A stretch of DNA of 64,000 bases from Nannochloropsis oceanica (GCA_004519485.1 CP038120.1:581578-645577), one strand, 5' to 3'. Shown: positions 38,578 through 51,140, counted from the first letter of the stretch. The notes: a model not told the origin generated them from the letters alone. Made by a program: numbers and translations.

Positions 38578-41037
38578 TTAGTTAACGGGGACATTGAAAG
38601 TCCGAGCGTTCAGGCCATAGGACATTGAAATCATTCCGTCCATGCCGTTCATGTCACTCATACACCCGGTATTGTCAGAAGTCACGTAGTAGGTAGAGGC
38701 TTGGAACGTCAGCCAGCTCGATACTTGCTCATGCACACGTACCTTGATGGTAAAGACATTTTCCTCACCGGCCGCGAGCGGAGCGTACTCCCACGTAAGT
38801 GTCCGTCCACTCACCTTGGGCTTTCTCAACTCCTTCACTTTCCCAGTCTTCGAACTGATGGTATGCCCGGAGCCGGCAAATTTGACTTTCCTCGGCAAGG
38901 TCAGGGTGACCACAGCCAAGTCCCCACTGGATACCGATTGCTCATTACTCTGCACGAGCTGGATGACACCCCGGCCCTTACGATTGAGGAAAGTGGTGCC
39001 TTTACGGGCGGCTGCAGTAGACACAGAGGCGGAGGATGCAGACGCCGCGGACATGGGCATCATCATCCCATCATCTTCGCTGGCCTCGCCTTCAAATTCT
39101 TCTCCGTTGGCGCGCAACGCAATTGAGAGACGAGGCGCACAGGCACTCGCACCCATGGGAGAGGCGAAGCCAGTGGTGCATGACGTACAGCTGTCGGTAA
39201 AGAGTTCGCTAGGCCAGTACGTGTCCATCTGGCATGGCAAGCAGGCGCTACCCCATGCATACATACCCGCACCGCAGCCACCCACGCCCAAGACCTTGAC
39301 AGTATTAGCACCCAATTGCCGTCCAAGCGTCTGCCCTGCCGCGGTGGAGAAGGAGAAGTGCGCTCCGCCCAGAACGCGTGACCGCGTTATTTCGTTGGCA
39401 ATGGCAGTGAGGCTCGTGAAGGTCCGTCCACCCATCATTGGCATCATGGGACTCGTAATGGTGACAGCAGGGATGGTGTCACCCCCGTTGAGGAACCGTA
39501 GGGCCTCGATACAGGCTGCCGATGTGGTGGAATGACCGGCCATGTACTCAGGATGGGCGGGGGTTTCTAACAGCGGCTCCCAGGTCTCGTCCATGGGAAA
39601 CTTTGCAGTGTCATTCATACTGATCAATCACGGAGTGGAGATTTCAGGGAACCAGAAGATGAGTTATGTGTGGAGTCGACAATTGAATAAGATCATCTCA
39701 CGAATCTACACACTCACCAGTTACCCAGCCGGATGGCAGTGATAGGTCGCCAGAAGCTATATTCGTACTTGGTATCCCAACCCGCAATCGCCGCATCGGC
39801 GAAGGCAATGGCGTTGGTAACGAAGTAGCGGGCCGCTTTCACAAGGTCGTAATCGACCGTCAACTGTTTGAAATTGAGGTCGGTGGATTAAGTCATATAC
39901 TATCAGATGTGCAAACATATCATATATGTGTATTCATAAGGATGTTGCTTTATATTCATATTTACCTCGCGAACGAGCTCATTCGTATATACTTGAACAT
40001 TCATCATCCTGTGGGCAATAAATATACGTGCAGAATATCAGAATTAGTGAAACTGTCCCTCTGGTCCACTGTCTGAAACCTAGCCTATGATTTCTTCACT
40101 CGCTACGTACCAAAATCTGGCGGTCATCGTCTCCTCCTCCGTACGGAAAGCCGAGACCTTACGGCCGAGACGCATGACTTCATTGTAGGCTTCCTGGTAG
40201 ATGCTAGACTCTTGAAAGTCCGGCGGCGGTGGGAGGCGGAACTGGGACGGGGCCTCCATTGCCCACGGCGTGACGCTGCGCCACTGAGGAAAGGCAGCGA
40301 TTGCAAATTCGGACGGGGTGGATCGCCACACGCCGCATGTCGAGTTGTCACCTTTGCATATGTTTATCAGAATGTGATCGAAAAATCTATCAAAGTGGGA
40401 CTTTGAGGTCATTTTCTACCATATGAAACGCCTTACCGTTGGAGTTAGGGTTCGGGGCGGTGGAGCCGTCATTGGCCCGCATTGCAATGATGTCCTGGCC
40501 AGCGGTTACACCGATATTGATGGCGGCAGTCAGAGTCAGATCAACCTGGCTGTCATACAATGCTTCGATGGCTGCCATTGCACCAGCAGGCACGAATTGT
40601 CCATCTACCAGGACGGTCTTGGCCGCCGCGGCGACTCCTGTCTGCAGCGCAGGGAGGAGACTGGAAATGGGTAAGTTGGGTGAATCCGGCGTGAGGTCCT
40701 GCTGGAGGAGGATCTCCTTGACTGTATTCCATTGGGCTAGGTGCATGCCTGCGATGGCACGGCTGGTGTTCTGCATTGAATGCGGTGTGCGCGTGTTTGC
40801 GTATTTGTATGAAGATGAGACATTCTACCCCATCACCTCACTTCATCCCTCGCCCCTCCGCCACATCCCAAACCAAACATGATACAAATTACTTACAAAG
40901 GGAGAACCAGTTAGCTTTTCCAGAAATTGGTCAAGTATCAGTTGGTTCCATTCATTCATGGTTGCGTCGGCGCGTGCGAAGGGTACATTAACCAGGCCCG
41001 CAATCGCCAAAAGGCAAGCGAGGAGGTCGAAGCGCAT
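38578..41037 (-). CDS. Vanadium-dependent haloperoxidase (PAP2 superfamily) with Cys-rich and beta-sandwich extension
   Basis: Secreted enzyme predicted to oxidise halides with hydrogen peroxide using bound vanadate. Exons (minus): 40897-41037, 40437-40770, 40111-40351, 39966-40008, 39718-39863, 38578-39619; 648 aa. Residues 1-23 are a signal peptide. Vanadate-site landmarks: KYEYSFWRP (Lys285, Arg292), PEYMAGHS (His331), SRVLGGAH (Arg383, His389), in the order expected for this superfamily. After the core comes a Cys-rich segment (CLPCQMDTYWP ... CTSCTTGF), a Ser/Ala linker, and a region reading like an immunoglobulin-like repeat (LAVVTLTLPRKVKFAG ... GRTLTWEYAPLAAGEE). The introns lack the TCCC tracts seen in neighbours. 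Halide preference cannot be read from sequence; a plain PAP2 phosphatase is less likely given the W-R-P and GGAH context. Confidence 0.9.
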
Positions 41038-43428
41038 GGTTACCGCCGCACGGATTTTATCGCGAGTCTGTTTTGAGTGTGATTGAAAGGATATGAATTA
41101 GCATTATTGAGTACAGGTGGTTTAATGTATGCCCCACTGCGATGTCGGAGTTCATGCCACTGCTAGACGGCCCCGCCTTGTGGTGATCCGACGACGAGGG
41201 ATCGAGCATGGCTCCTGAGGGAGGCACATAGATGGATGCGAGTGGGCGTGTGTAGAATAGGCGTGTGAGTGAGTAGGAGCGATTGTATGTGCTTTAGAGT
41301 TGAAGGAGACCTTTTATCCCGGGCGGGAAAGCACGGCAAAGGCCAGGTTTCGATAGTTACTGAGTGCTGGTTCTCCTGAAAAGTTGTGGTCAGTGCTCCT
41401 AAGAAGGCGAAAATGTATGCGCGTGACAATCGATAGCGCTATAGCTTTAGAAGGGCAGGAGGTGTGGGCATGCATATAGTTTAATCAATTTAATCATTCT
41501 TATTAGAGGCACAAAGACCGCTCGCCAGGAGTTGAAATGGCAGAAACTCCGGAGGTCGAGGGAGGTGCCTGCGGCCTTGACCTGACGGCACGAACGGACA
41601 CTGTATGAGTGCTGTGCTACTGTCATAGGACATATTAAATATATGCAGGGTCTTTCCCACGCCATTCGCAGCCTTAGAGGCACGGAAATGCCCCGTAGCT
41701 CGTTGGTTTGGCCCAGGTTTCAAATCACTTTCCAACCCCTCGTGAGCGGTTGAGATGGGCCGGATTCGAAGAGGTTCAATGTGGAGGAAAAGTACGATCA
41801 TGAAAAGCACACGAGATGCCAGCGGGGTGAAGGACAGAGATTTGTTAGTGAACTTCAGCACGATTATATTCTTCCTTTCCTCTTTTTTCTTCTTGCTCCT
41901 CCATCATTTATATTTATATGATACGTGGGACATAAGAGGCGATCGGAGATAGTGCCACCTTGCCGAAAGTGCGTGTATGGGACACATGAGCATTTTTCTG
42001 GCTTTAGGGGTCCCACAATCCATTCATAAGTTCATATTATCTTTAAACCTTGTGAATCATTGACATTTCTTGGCGAGGCTTTACCCCAAAAGTTTTTGGG
42101 CTTGTTTTCAGTGCTTTCCAATTTGCCCCCCCCCACTTGCCATATCGTCAGGTGATGTGCAAAAAGTGCTATGAGCATGCCCATTTCCTTCACAATTTGA
42201 ATAAATCGACCTGGGTCATGCCTTATAACTATATATTATATCACTATCCATTATTTTATTTATCACCGGCTCTAGGATTTTGACCTGCTTTCAGTGCCCC
42301 CCAATGCATTGCCCTCATGGTATCGAAGGGGGCAGATCGGCTTTCGCGCCCTGGCCGCGTTCACCTTTCAGGTATCCGGGAAATACAACCAACAACCGAC
42401 CCACTTGCTTCATGTTTTTGCTGACGAGAGCTCCTCTCACTTACAAGAAACCACCTGCAATATACGAGTGCATTACACTTCTCATATAAGATGATAATTT
42501 CTTCGACTTCTGTCACTTTTGATTCAGTTTTACTACGGTGCTACTGCTGCTTTCCCCAACGAACTCATTGATCTTTTATTTTTTCTGACGATTGACGGGT
42601 CGCAGGAAAGGATCCAAGACAGAATCTGAAAGCGCATAGAGGATGTTAACCACGTAAGGAGCGGTCCGAGCGGCCTGTCGGCGTTCACATCGACGCCAAG
42701 TGCACGAGTGGAGATGGGGATGTGTGGCACTGGATAGAAGCCGATTCTTAACGGATAAAGGACAGGGATAAGATTTCCAGGGCAACCGAACGATGAATGG
42801 TAAATTGATCACGATACGTACAGCCAAAAGGAATGGCGCGCACCCTCCCTGATTCCTGTCGCTGATCCGGCAAAAAATGGCTTTTATCCATTGCCGCATC
42901 TCCTCCTCGTGTACGGAGTAAAAATTTACAATCTTCCCTATCACAGCGGCAGGCATAGTCCTCCCTCGCCATGCTCCATAAGCGCACGAGAGGAAAATTC
43001 CTGGGAGGTGTGCTTATACATTGTGTTGGTGGATGCTTGCCTGCGAGCTACGGTAGAAACTCTCAACTTTCACGGTTCGGTGAAGTTTACGTGCCCCTTG
43101 CCTTCTGTAGTTCTGCCATCCGCCGCCACAGACCTTTCGTGCGAAAGGCGTGGCATGAAAAAGGGCAAGCAAGGCCCAGGAAAAGGGAAGACGCACGAGA
43201 CGGCGTTGGCAAGGCCCCCAGGGAAGAGGGGGCGGAAGCAGTGACCTAGAGGGGACTTCGGAAGACCGCCGTCATTTAGCTCCTCCTTGCCTATGCCTTT
43301 TCTCTCATTTGCCTTCCTCTCCACGTACATCCAATCACACATAGGAGCGCTCCACACGCATCACCCATCGTCCTGTCATCATCGTCTATCCATTTTATCC
43401 TTGCAACCCGGGCAAGCGAGACACAAAA
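41038..43428. other. Divergent intergenic region, no gene recognised
   Basis: 2.4 kb between the divergent haloperoxidase and DUF962 genes, with almost no TCCC tracts and a more AT-rich middle (41860-42540). A minus-strand frame at 41490-41861 (123 codons) begins with a hydrophobic segment but has no family match and no supporting exon. I see no tRNA or other RNA gene. Confidence 0.5.
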
Positions 43429-44354
43429 ATGGCCTCCTCCAAAACCTCCTCCCTCTTTCCCTCCTCCCTCTTTCTCCTCCTCCTTATCGCGGCCCTGGCC
43501 ATATCCTACCAGTACTTATCCACTCACCACGCGCAGATTGAGGCTATGCTAGGTGGAAAGCGAGCACGGCAGTATGAGAGCTTTGACGCGTTTTACAAGG
43601 GCATGTATCGGTGAGTGGAAGGAAGGGACGGAAGGATCGAGGGACGGAGGGACGGGCAAAAGCAGGGAGGAAGGCAGGGTTGTGGGCCTCTACCTCTATT
43701 AACTCTATGGAGTGCTACTCGCTTTGCCTGTCCTGTAGATCAATGGCAGCACGGAGCACAACATGGACTCGTGTCGTGAATGTTGTTCTCATGACATGCC
43801 TTTCCTCCTCCCTTACTTCCCTATACGCGTCAGGAAGGAGCACTCTGACGACAAGAACCGTTATCTGCACTTCATCGGCACCACCATTGCTCTTGCATCT
43901 GCGGCTGCTGAGCCAACCCTCTTTCTTGCTGCCCTAGCTGCAGTGGTCGTAGGGCTTAATGTGTTTGAGCTCACGTACATGGTGAGGAAGGGAGGGAGGG
44001 AGGGCAGGAGGGAGAGAGCACGGTGAAAGGGAAGGTGGCGACAAACACGACCAATCACTCACAGCATCCTCCCCCTCCGTCTCCATGTTCCCCTACCAGC
44101 GTTCCAATGGCGCCATCGAAGGGGCAGCAATGCTCCTGGCCTACCTCTCTCTCGCGTACATCCCCCGTCGATCCCTCCGTCGGCCCCTCCTTACCATCCT
44201 CTGTGGGTATGCATGTGCCTGGGTCGGTCATTTCGTGATAGAGGGGAATAAACCTGCCACGTTTACGTATGCCGTCTTCTCTTTCATAGGCGACTTTAGG
44301 ATGTGGTGGGAGACGGTAGGGGAGCTAGGAAATAAATTCATCAACATCAAGTAA
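43429..44354 (+). CDS. DUF962 / Mpo1-like membrane protein, 3 exons
   Basis: Exons: 43429-43610, 43834-43981, 44100-44354; 194 aa. Family landmarks: ESFDAFYKGMYRKEHSD, RYLHFIGTT, AYIPRRSLRRP, VGHFVIEGNKPATFTY, and FSFIGDFRMWWE. The family (DUF962, including yeast Mpo1, a 2-hydroxy fatty acid dioxygenase of the ER) is small and multi-pass; the conserved His residues are thought to bind iron. Hydrophobic stretches at about residues 12-28, 80-110 and 125-160 fit several membrane spans. Fatty-acid alpha-oxidation is plausible by homology but not shown. The N-terminal hydrophobic segment may be an extra anchor compared with shorter bacterial members. Confidence 0.85.
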
Positions 44355-44805
44355 ATCCTCGGTCTTGCCCTGTTCCCCAAAAATAACCATAAAAATTGTG
44401 GAAAGCAAGGATCAAATGAAGAAGAAAAACACAAGGAGGGACACCATTTTAAGATGTTTTCATCTTATTGGAAGGTAGGCTCAGATCTCCTTGTGGTAGT
44501 GTGTGAGAGCGAGAGGAGCCAAAGGCGGGCGAGGTAGGGATGTTCGGCAACACCGCTGTTGCTGCAGCAGCTGCTGCTTCTGCTGCTGTTATCGTGTCAT
44601 GTTTTTCTCCGGCAATCATCCAGTTTGTCTTGCTTTTGGTTATCGTCATTTCCCCTTGGCTTCACTCATCAATCGCCCGCGCTCTCTTTCTTCCTTCTTC
44701 CTTCCCTCCCTCCCTTCCTTCCTTTCCCCACAAGGAATCCAACCTCAAATCCTTCTCCTTCTCCTTCCCTTTTCTCCCTGGATTTATCTTTTCTTCATGC
44801 TCCCC
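44355..44805. other. Convergent intergenic region
   Basis: 3' ends of the DUF962 gene and ankyrin gene 2 meet here. A GCT/CTG-type run near 44555-44590 and pyrimidine-rich DNA account for the ORFs seen; no gene recognised. Confidence 0.45.
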
Positions 44806-46372
44806 TTAGGCCCCTCTCACCCCCACCTCCTCTCTTCCCTCCTTTCTCCCCTCCTCCTCCTCCGCCTCCTCTTCCTTTCCCTCCTCATCCTCCTCCTTCC
44901 TCGCCTCCTCCTCTGCCCACGGTACCCGCACCAGCTCCATGACCTCTCTAAAATGATCCGCAATCATCCTCCCTCCCTCCCTCCCTCCCCCCACCTCCTC
45001 CTCTGTCCCTCCACACACATACCTCATCACAGCCACCACTCGCTCCACCCCCTCCCCCCCTCCCTCATTCCCCCCCTCCTCCCCTCCCTCCATTTCTATT
45101 TTCTCCTTCCTCTCTCTCACTACCACCACCCGTGGCAAACGCCATCCCTCCCTGTCGCCTCCTCTTTAACAACACCGATACCGTCTCCTCTTCTTCCCTC
45201 CCTCCCTCCCTCCCTCCCTCCCTCCCTCCCTCCCTCCTCCCTCCCTCCCTCCCTCCCTCCCCCCACCATCCTCCCTCCTCTTCTACACCCCTTATTTTTC
45301 GGACCCATCCCTCCCTCTCAGGCTCTCTCCCTCCCTCTCTCAGCCTCTTTTCTATCTTGCTCCTTTTCTTGCTACTACTGCTGCTGCTACTGCTGCTGCT
45401 ACTGCTGCTGCCACTACTACTATAACTACTGCTGCTGCTGCTGTTCATCCCTTGTGCCAGCAACACAGCTTCAAGCGCGGTGAGTCTCCTGTTGTTTTTC
45501 AAATTTACGTTAACCCCGGCAGCAAGTAGGAAGGAAAGGGAACGGAGGATGTCAGGCGCCTCTTTTCGAGAGCACAGCCAGTGGAGAACGGACCATCCCT
45601 GACGATCAGTGGCATTCAAAAAGAGGGAGGGAGGGAGGGACGGGCGAAAGGCCAGCAGGGCCTGTGTGGTGTGAGATAAATAGGCCCAGATGAGGAAATA
45701 TTTGAAGGAGACAAGGGTATCAGTGACTGCGTTCCATTTTCTATTATTTGTTGGGTTATTTTTCCTCCTGGCGTCCGACATTTCTATTTGTCGTTTCTCT
45801 TTGCCTCGCCTCTTGTCCCACTGTGCCCCCTTACTCCCTCCCTCCCTCGCTCCCTCCCTCACCTTGATCGTTTCCGAGGGATTCCCATACCGAGTCGCTG
45901 CGATCAAACAGGTCGTCCCATCCTTGCCTACCAACAAGGGATCAGCTCCTGATTTCAGCAGCAATGTAGCCTAAAGAGGGGAAAGAGGGGGAAGCGTATA
46001 GCATGGTCAGTTCGAATGGTGCGATTCCCACAATCAGTCACCACCTCTTTTCATCTTTCCCTTTCTCGTCCGTTGCCTCACCTGCGCCGCTTGGCCATTT
46101 CGACATGCGTAATACAAGGCAGTCAACTCCTCCTTGTCCTGGGCATTGATTTCCGCGCCTCGCTTTAGGAGATAGCTGAGGACCGGGAGGGAACCACGAC
46201 CAGCAGCAGCAAACATCACAGGAGTCTTGCCACTGTAGTCTCGTCCATTGACATCTTTCTCTTCATCTTCTACCAGCTCCATGACACGCGGGAGCCCCAA
46301 CCCTTGCTGAAGGGCATCATGTAGAGTGGTATCAAGGCCATATTGGTAGGGGAAGTTGACCTCCACCTCCAT
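44806..46372 (-). CDS. Ankyrin-repeat protein 2 with shared C-terminal module
   Basis: Exons (minus): 46082-46372, 45863-45970, then from 45661 downward, then a last exon ending at 44806. Ankyrin units: GKTPVMFAAAGRGSLPVL with LLKRGAEINAQD, LTALYYACRNGQ, ATLLLKSGADPLLVGKD with GTTCLIAATRYGN, and GWSVLHWLCSRKEAPDI with LLAAGVNVNLKNN. A Ser-rich tract (AGC-type codons) and a charged Gly/Arg/Glu stretch follow. The C-terminus (LPRVVVV ... VVAVMRYVCGG ... IADHFREVMELV) matches the other ankyrin genes but lies in a different frame from the preceding exon, so an intron between about 45280 and 45150 is required; I could not fix its ends inside the GGGA repeat. Exon 3 appears to carry a translated TCCC tract (SLPPSL) within an ankyrin repeat. 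Confidence 0.75.
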
Positions 46373-47235
46373 GATATTTTGGTCTGAGAAAGGGGAAGGG
46401 AGGGAGGGAGGGAGGGATGGAGGGAGGGAGGAATCAGCTGCTGCTTAGAACTTCTCGCGGAAGGACGATCACGCCGCAGGCACGTCTCGAAGGATTTTTG
46501 TAAGTGCTAATAGTAATAAAGTGTCGCCTTGATAAGTGTGAATGTGTGTGTATGAGCTTCGGGCATGGATGAAAAGTGCAGGAAAGGAAGGCGCAACGGG
46601 AGGAGAGCATGAGCAGCCACACTCGAAAAGCAAGCGGTAGCATCAGCACGACCCCCGCAAAACCTTGTCAATAATTGGCACCCGCATTCGATCCTTTTCT
46701 ATTAATACAACGTGATAGCGAGCCAGACAGCATGACCACCGGTAAGCAAGCTCACCGCCGGGAGAAAGGGTACGCACGTTTCGCAGCCATTAGCCGTTTA
46801 CGCGATACATGGGCCATCAATAAGGGTTGGATTGGTGTCTGATTTTTGTGGTTACCACGTCTGAGTCAACATCGTTTGGAATGTCGACAAATGTCATGAC
46901 ATGACATAAGATTATCGTTTGTGTAAGCTACACTTTGGGGAGTCGTAGAATGATATTGTTTTGGTGCAGTTGTACAGGAAAGAACAGGAAAGAAAAAAAG
47001 GAACGAAGAAGGCTTCAAGGAACTTCTGTCGCAGCCCAGTGATGATGTTCGTGCCTGCAGTCTTCACATTGACATCCCACTCACAAACCTAGACTTATCA
47101 CTGGCCAAAGCATCAATACTCCACCCTCTACATTGCGCTCCTTTCCCTATTTTGCCGGGCCCAGCAGTTGTCACGGCTTTCGTTTTGTTCGGCTTCTCTC
47201 CTCCTTCTTGCCTCCTTCGCCGCTTCCTCTCTTTC
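46373..47235. other. Divergent intergenic region
   Basis: Holds the promoters of ankyrin gene 2 (minus) and the NPC1-domain gene (plus), with a GGGA tract near 46397-46429. No gene recognised. Confidence 0.5.
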
Positions 47236-49982
47236 ATGATGGTCAGAGTAGGGAGGTCGCGCGCCGTCCTCCTCCCCCCTGCCGTCCTCTTTATTATACA
47301 TCTCTTTCCCGTCACACAAGCGGGGCAATGCGTCTTTCGACAGGTTTGTACTTGTGATGCATGCTTTCTTTGTATATGCTAGTACAGCACAACCCATTCT
47401 AGGCCTGCCCTCCCCCCCTCCCTCCCTTCCTCCCCCGACAGACCTGCATCAACACAGGCATCGACTCGCCTTGCATCCCGTCCTTGACAGATTCGACGGT
47501 TTTTGAAAATGGGTAAGTGCATGAGGGAAGACACGGAGAGACGGGAAAACTTACAGCATGAAAGCTCATCCTCATTCCCTCTCCCTCCTTCCCTCCCTCC
47601 CTCCCTCTCTCCTTCACTGGCTCTCTCCTTTCCATCACAGGACATTTGCCAACAGCTCTTTCCCGATGGATGAAGCACATGGCTTCCTCATGCCGCATTC
47701 GGACGTGTGGAACGGCTACATGACTGACGCCACAGGGGATTGTGTGGAAGGGGTAGGGAGGGAGGGAGCGAGGGAGGGAGGGAAAGGAGGAGAGGCCTGC
47801 AGCCCATGGACGGTATCTTTTGTCGAGTCCTTCCCCCCTCCCTCCCTCCCTCCCTCCCTCCCCCACAGATTCCCGACCCCACCACCGGCCGTTGCCTCAC
47901 GCCCTCCCTCGATCTGGTCCCTATAGTCTGTCCTGCGTATACCAACGACTCGTGCTGCACGTGGGAGCAGAATTACATCCTCTACAAAAACCTGCACACC
48001 CTGGTCAAGACGTATGTAGCCCTCCATCCCTCCCTCTTTCCTTCTTGCCCTTTAAACATCGTCCATGACGCGTAGATCTCACAAGCCCTCCCTCCCTCCC
48101 TCCCTCAGCTTCGGCGGTCCTCAAGGCTGCACGGCCTGCGCCGTCAATCTTGTGGATATGTGGTGTGCTCTCATCTGCAGTCCTGAACAGGTAGGGATGG
48201 ATGGAGGGAGGGAGGAGGGAGGATCGGTTTAGCTTCTCCTCCCACACTCACCTACCTCCCTCCCTCGTTCCCTCCCTCCTTCCAGTCCTCCTTCGCTCGG
48301 CCTCATAACCCTCCCTCAGCCATCCGGCGCGACGACCTGACCAGCACGGATGAGGAGGAGGTGAAGGAGGAAGGAAGGGAGGGAGGGAGGGAGGGAGGGA
48401 GGGAGGGAGGGAGGGAGGGAAGAATAACCTCATCAAACGCCCTACAACGAAAAAAGTGGTCGAAATTCCCATGTACCTTCCCCCTCTCCCTCCACCCCTC
48501 CCTCCCTCCCTCCCTCCCTCCCTCCCTGCCCAAGGTCCTTGCCCCTGTTCTTCAGATAGACGTTTGGATGATGCCTGACTATGTTTGTGCCCTCTACGAC
48601 AGCTGCAAGAGCGTCAACGCTGTGGCGCAGGTACGCCCTGCCTCCCTCCCTCCCTCCCTCCCTCCTTCCCTTCCTCCCTCCTTCGACTCCATCACCCCCC
48701 CTCCTCCCCCTCCTCCTCCCACAGGTCTCCGGCATGCAATCAGGCCTCGGCCTCCTCACCTACCAGGGGCAAACAGGCGCCGTCGGACACGGAGAGTATT
48801 TCTTCTTCCACTTCGGTATGCATGCCTTCTCTCCCTTCCACCCTCCCTCCCTCCCTTCCACTCATTATCAGTCTGCCCCTTCAGTCACCAACATTCGTCA
48901 CTCCCTCCTTCCCTCCCTTCCCTCCCTTCCCTCCCTCCCATCCTCCCTTCCAGAGAAAGACTCCAGCGATCCCTCCCTTATTCCCCTCCTCCGTCCCGCC
49001 CTCGACTGCGCCTCCTTCTTCCACCCGGGGACCTCAGATGTGCCATTCCCTTTCCCCCCCCCTCAGGAAGACATCATCTCGTGCAGGTAATCGCCCTCCC
49101 TCCCTCCCTCCTTCCCTTCTTCCACTCCCGGGACCACAGAATAGTCCACCAGTGAAGAGGAGGAGGGAGGGAGGGAGGGCGTGATGATGAGAGGGAGGGA
49201 GAGGAAGAATAGCATCCAATTTGAATGGGCTCACCTGACCCCGATCCCTCCCTCCCTCCCTCCCTCCCTCCCTCCCTAGCTGCACCTACTGCGCTGCTGC
49301 GTGTGAGGGAAAGGGTCTCACCACTGTGGCATCTCCCATCTCTCCCTTCTCAGGCTTTGACTCTCCCCTGGTGCTGGTAATACAAGGAGGGGATAGGGGG
49401 GGTGGGGAGGAGGGAGGGAGGGAGGGAGGGAGGGAGGGAGGGAGGGAGTGCTCCGGAGGCCGTGACTTTTCCCTCTCTCTCCCATCGCTTGGTGCTGATG
49501 AGGAGGGAGGAGGAGAGGAAGGGTGCTGATGAGGAGGGAGGAGGAGAGGAAGGGTGCTGATGAGGAGGGAGGCAGGAAACGCGGCTAGCAAGATAACTCG
49601 ATGGAGCTCACCTTCATATACCGTCCTCCCTCTTTCCCTCCCTCTTTCCATTCCTTCTCTCTTTCATTCCCTATTTCCCTCCCTCTTTTCCTCCCTCCGT
49701 AGGGCGTCTATCTCACCCTTTTTGTCGTGGCTATCATCGCCGTGGGCTATCGTCAATATCAAAGGAGAAATAAAGGGAGGGAGAGAGGTATGAATTAAGG
49801 GTGGAGGGAGGGAGGAAGGGAGGGAGGGAAAGGGCATGGGTACTAACGGATTTATGTCACATTCCCACATACACATAGGACTGTCGGCTTCACTTTTAGG
49901 AAATGAGGTCTTTGAGCACGAGGAGGAGGAGGAGGACGAGGAGGAGGAAGAGGAGGAGGAGGAGGAGGAGGGTGGAGGGTGA
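47236..49982 (+). CDS. NPC1 N-terminal-domain protein with a single membrane segment, 12 exons
   Basis: Exons: 47236-47343, 47442-47512, 47641-47752, 47869-48011, 48109-48190, 48286-48360, 48535-48630, 48725-48815, 48954-49086, 49280-49376, 49703-49787, 49879-49982; 398 aa. Signal peptide (about residues 1-29), then a Cys-rich luminal domain: SCCTWEQNYILYKNL, GCTACAVNLVDMWCALICSP, ALYDSCKSVNAVAQ, GLGLLTYQG, CTYCAAACEGKG. The order and cysteine pattern fit the sterol-binding N-terminal domain of Niemann-Pick C1. Full NPC1 continues into a 13-span transporter; here one membrane helix (YLTLFVVAIIAVGY, about 339-352) is followed by a basic stretch and a C-terminal run of Glu residues, then stop. 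The role is presumably binding a sterol or other lipid at a membrane. An in-frame ATG at 47152 is an alternative start but would bury the signal peptide. Confidence 0.82.
49491..49573 (+). repeat. 31-bp minisatellite in intron 10 of the NPC1-domain gene
   Basis: The unit beginning 'ggtgctgatgaggagggagg' occurs at 49491, 49522 and 49553 with a 31-bp period, nearly identical each time. Confidence 0.85.
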
Positions 49983-51140
49983 GGATCGAGACTGTGGGGA
50001 AGGGCGGTGATGGTAGGGGAGGTAAGGAGGTGGAGGAAGATGATATGATGTAGAAATATCAAAAAGGAATGAATTAATGCTCGCTTTCATAGAACTTAAA
50101 GGGTTTATAGGAAAAGGGAGCGATTACCCTCGGACGGTTGCCCTTTCTTCTGGTTGCGTCTCCTTCGCTTCTTTCACTGACATTAGCCCAGCAATCCTTT
50201 CCCCTTCCACTTCTTTTGTTTGATTTGATAGCATCATATCCTCTTTCGCACGATATAAGATCAGATAAGACCACGAGAGGCATATGAAGTGCGGGAGGAG
50301 AGGAGGGAAAATTGGAGGGTGAAGTCAACCACAGGAGCAAACAGGTGACGAGAAGCAGCAAAGGAAGCATACAAAAAGGGACCACACGTCGAAAAAGAAT
50401 ATTGCACAAACAAGCCACCATCAGTATGGTTTTCGTTTCCCTCTCTGCGCAGCTTCTAGTGCGTGTGTGTGCCCTTGTTTGTTTGGGCGGACAGGGCTTA
50501 CTCCTATTTTCCGTCCACCAGCATATCTATGGACGTTATAAAGGTAAAAAAAATAAGCCTCACGTCACGGGAAAGAGAGACCAGGTAGCTTCTCTAGCTT
50601 TCTTTGCTGGTGAATGTAGGCATGTGGTGTGGGAATCGCGCGCGCGAGATATACGCAGTCACAACGCCTCAGCCAACCCGCTCCTGCGTCATATTTGAGA
50701 TTTCAAGAGGATGAGTAAGCCTGAGAGATATTTTTGGCGTTTGAAGTGCCTCTGACTTAACCATCAAGGCAAGAGAGGCAAAGAGAGAAAGCCATTTGCT
50801 TGTTGCACCTCTGAAACCACCACGGGAGAGGAGCACAAGGAAGGCAATAAGAGGAACAAAGTGAATTGGCGAAGGAGCTGCAGGACCACGCCACGCTCCG
50901 TCCTATTTTTTTGGCCTCGTGTGTTTGCAAGGCAAGGGATGAAAGGTAGGAGGTTGCCCGCTGGAAACTCTTGTCTTGTCCACAAGCGCTTTTTGCCTCA
51001 TGCTATGCGTGCTCGGCTTGACTCACGCCTTATTTTGCTAGTGTAATTAGTGTTGATTAAGACGACCCTCACCTCTACAGCAACAACGTCACTCCTCCGT
51101 CCGTTGTCTCTCCTCACTCAAAGCACCGGACAGACAGACG
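49983..51140. other. Intergenic, no gene recognised
   Basis: About 1.15 kb between two co-directed genes, largely free of TCCC tracts. Short ORFs (for example 50312-50698 plus) lack recognisable features. Probably the 3' UTR of the NPC1-domain gene and the promoter of ankyrin gene 3. Confidence 0.5.

Noticed and set aside
41745-41785. tRNA T-arm-like string 'ggattcgaa'
   Set aside because: No matching T-stem, anticodon arm or acceptor stem could be built around it on either strand.
41490-41861. Minus-strand 123-codon frame with hydrophobic start
   Set aside because: No family features, no partner exons and no clear promoter; a secreted small protein cannot be excluded but is not supported.
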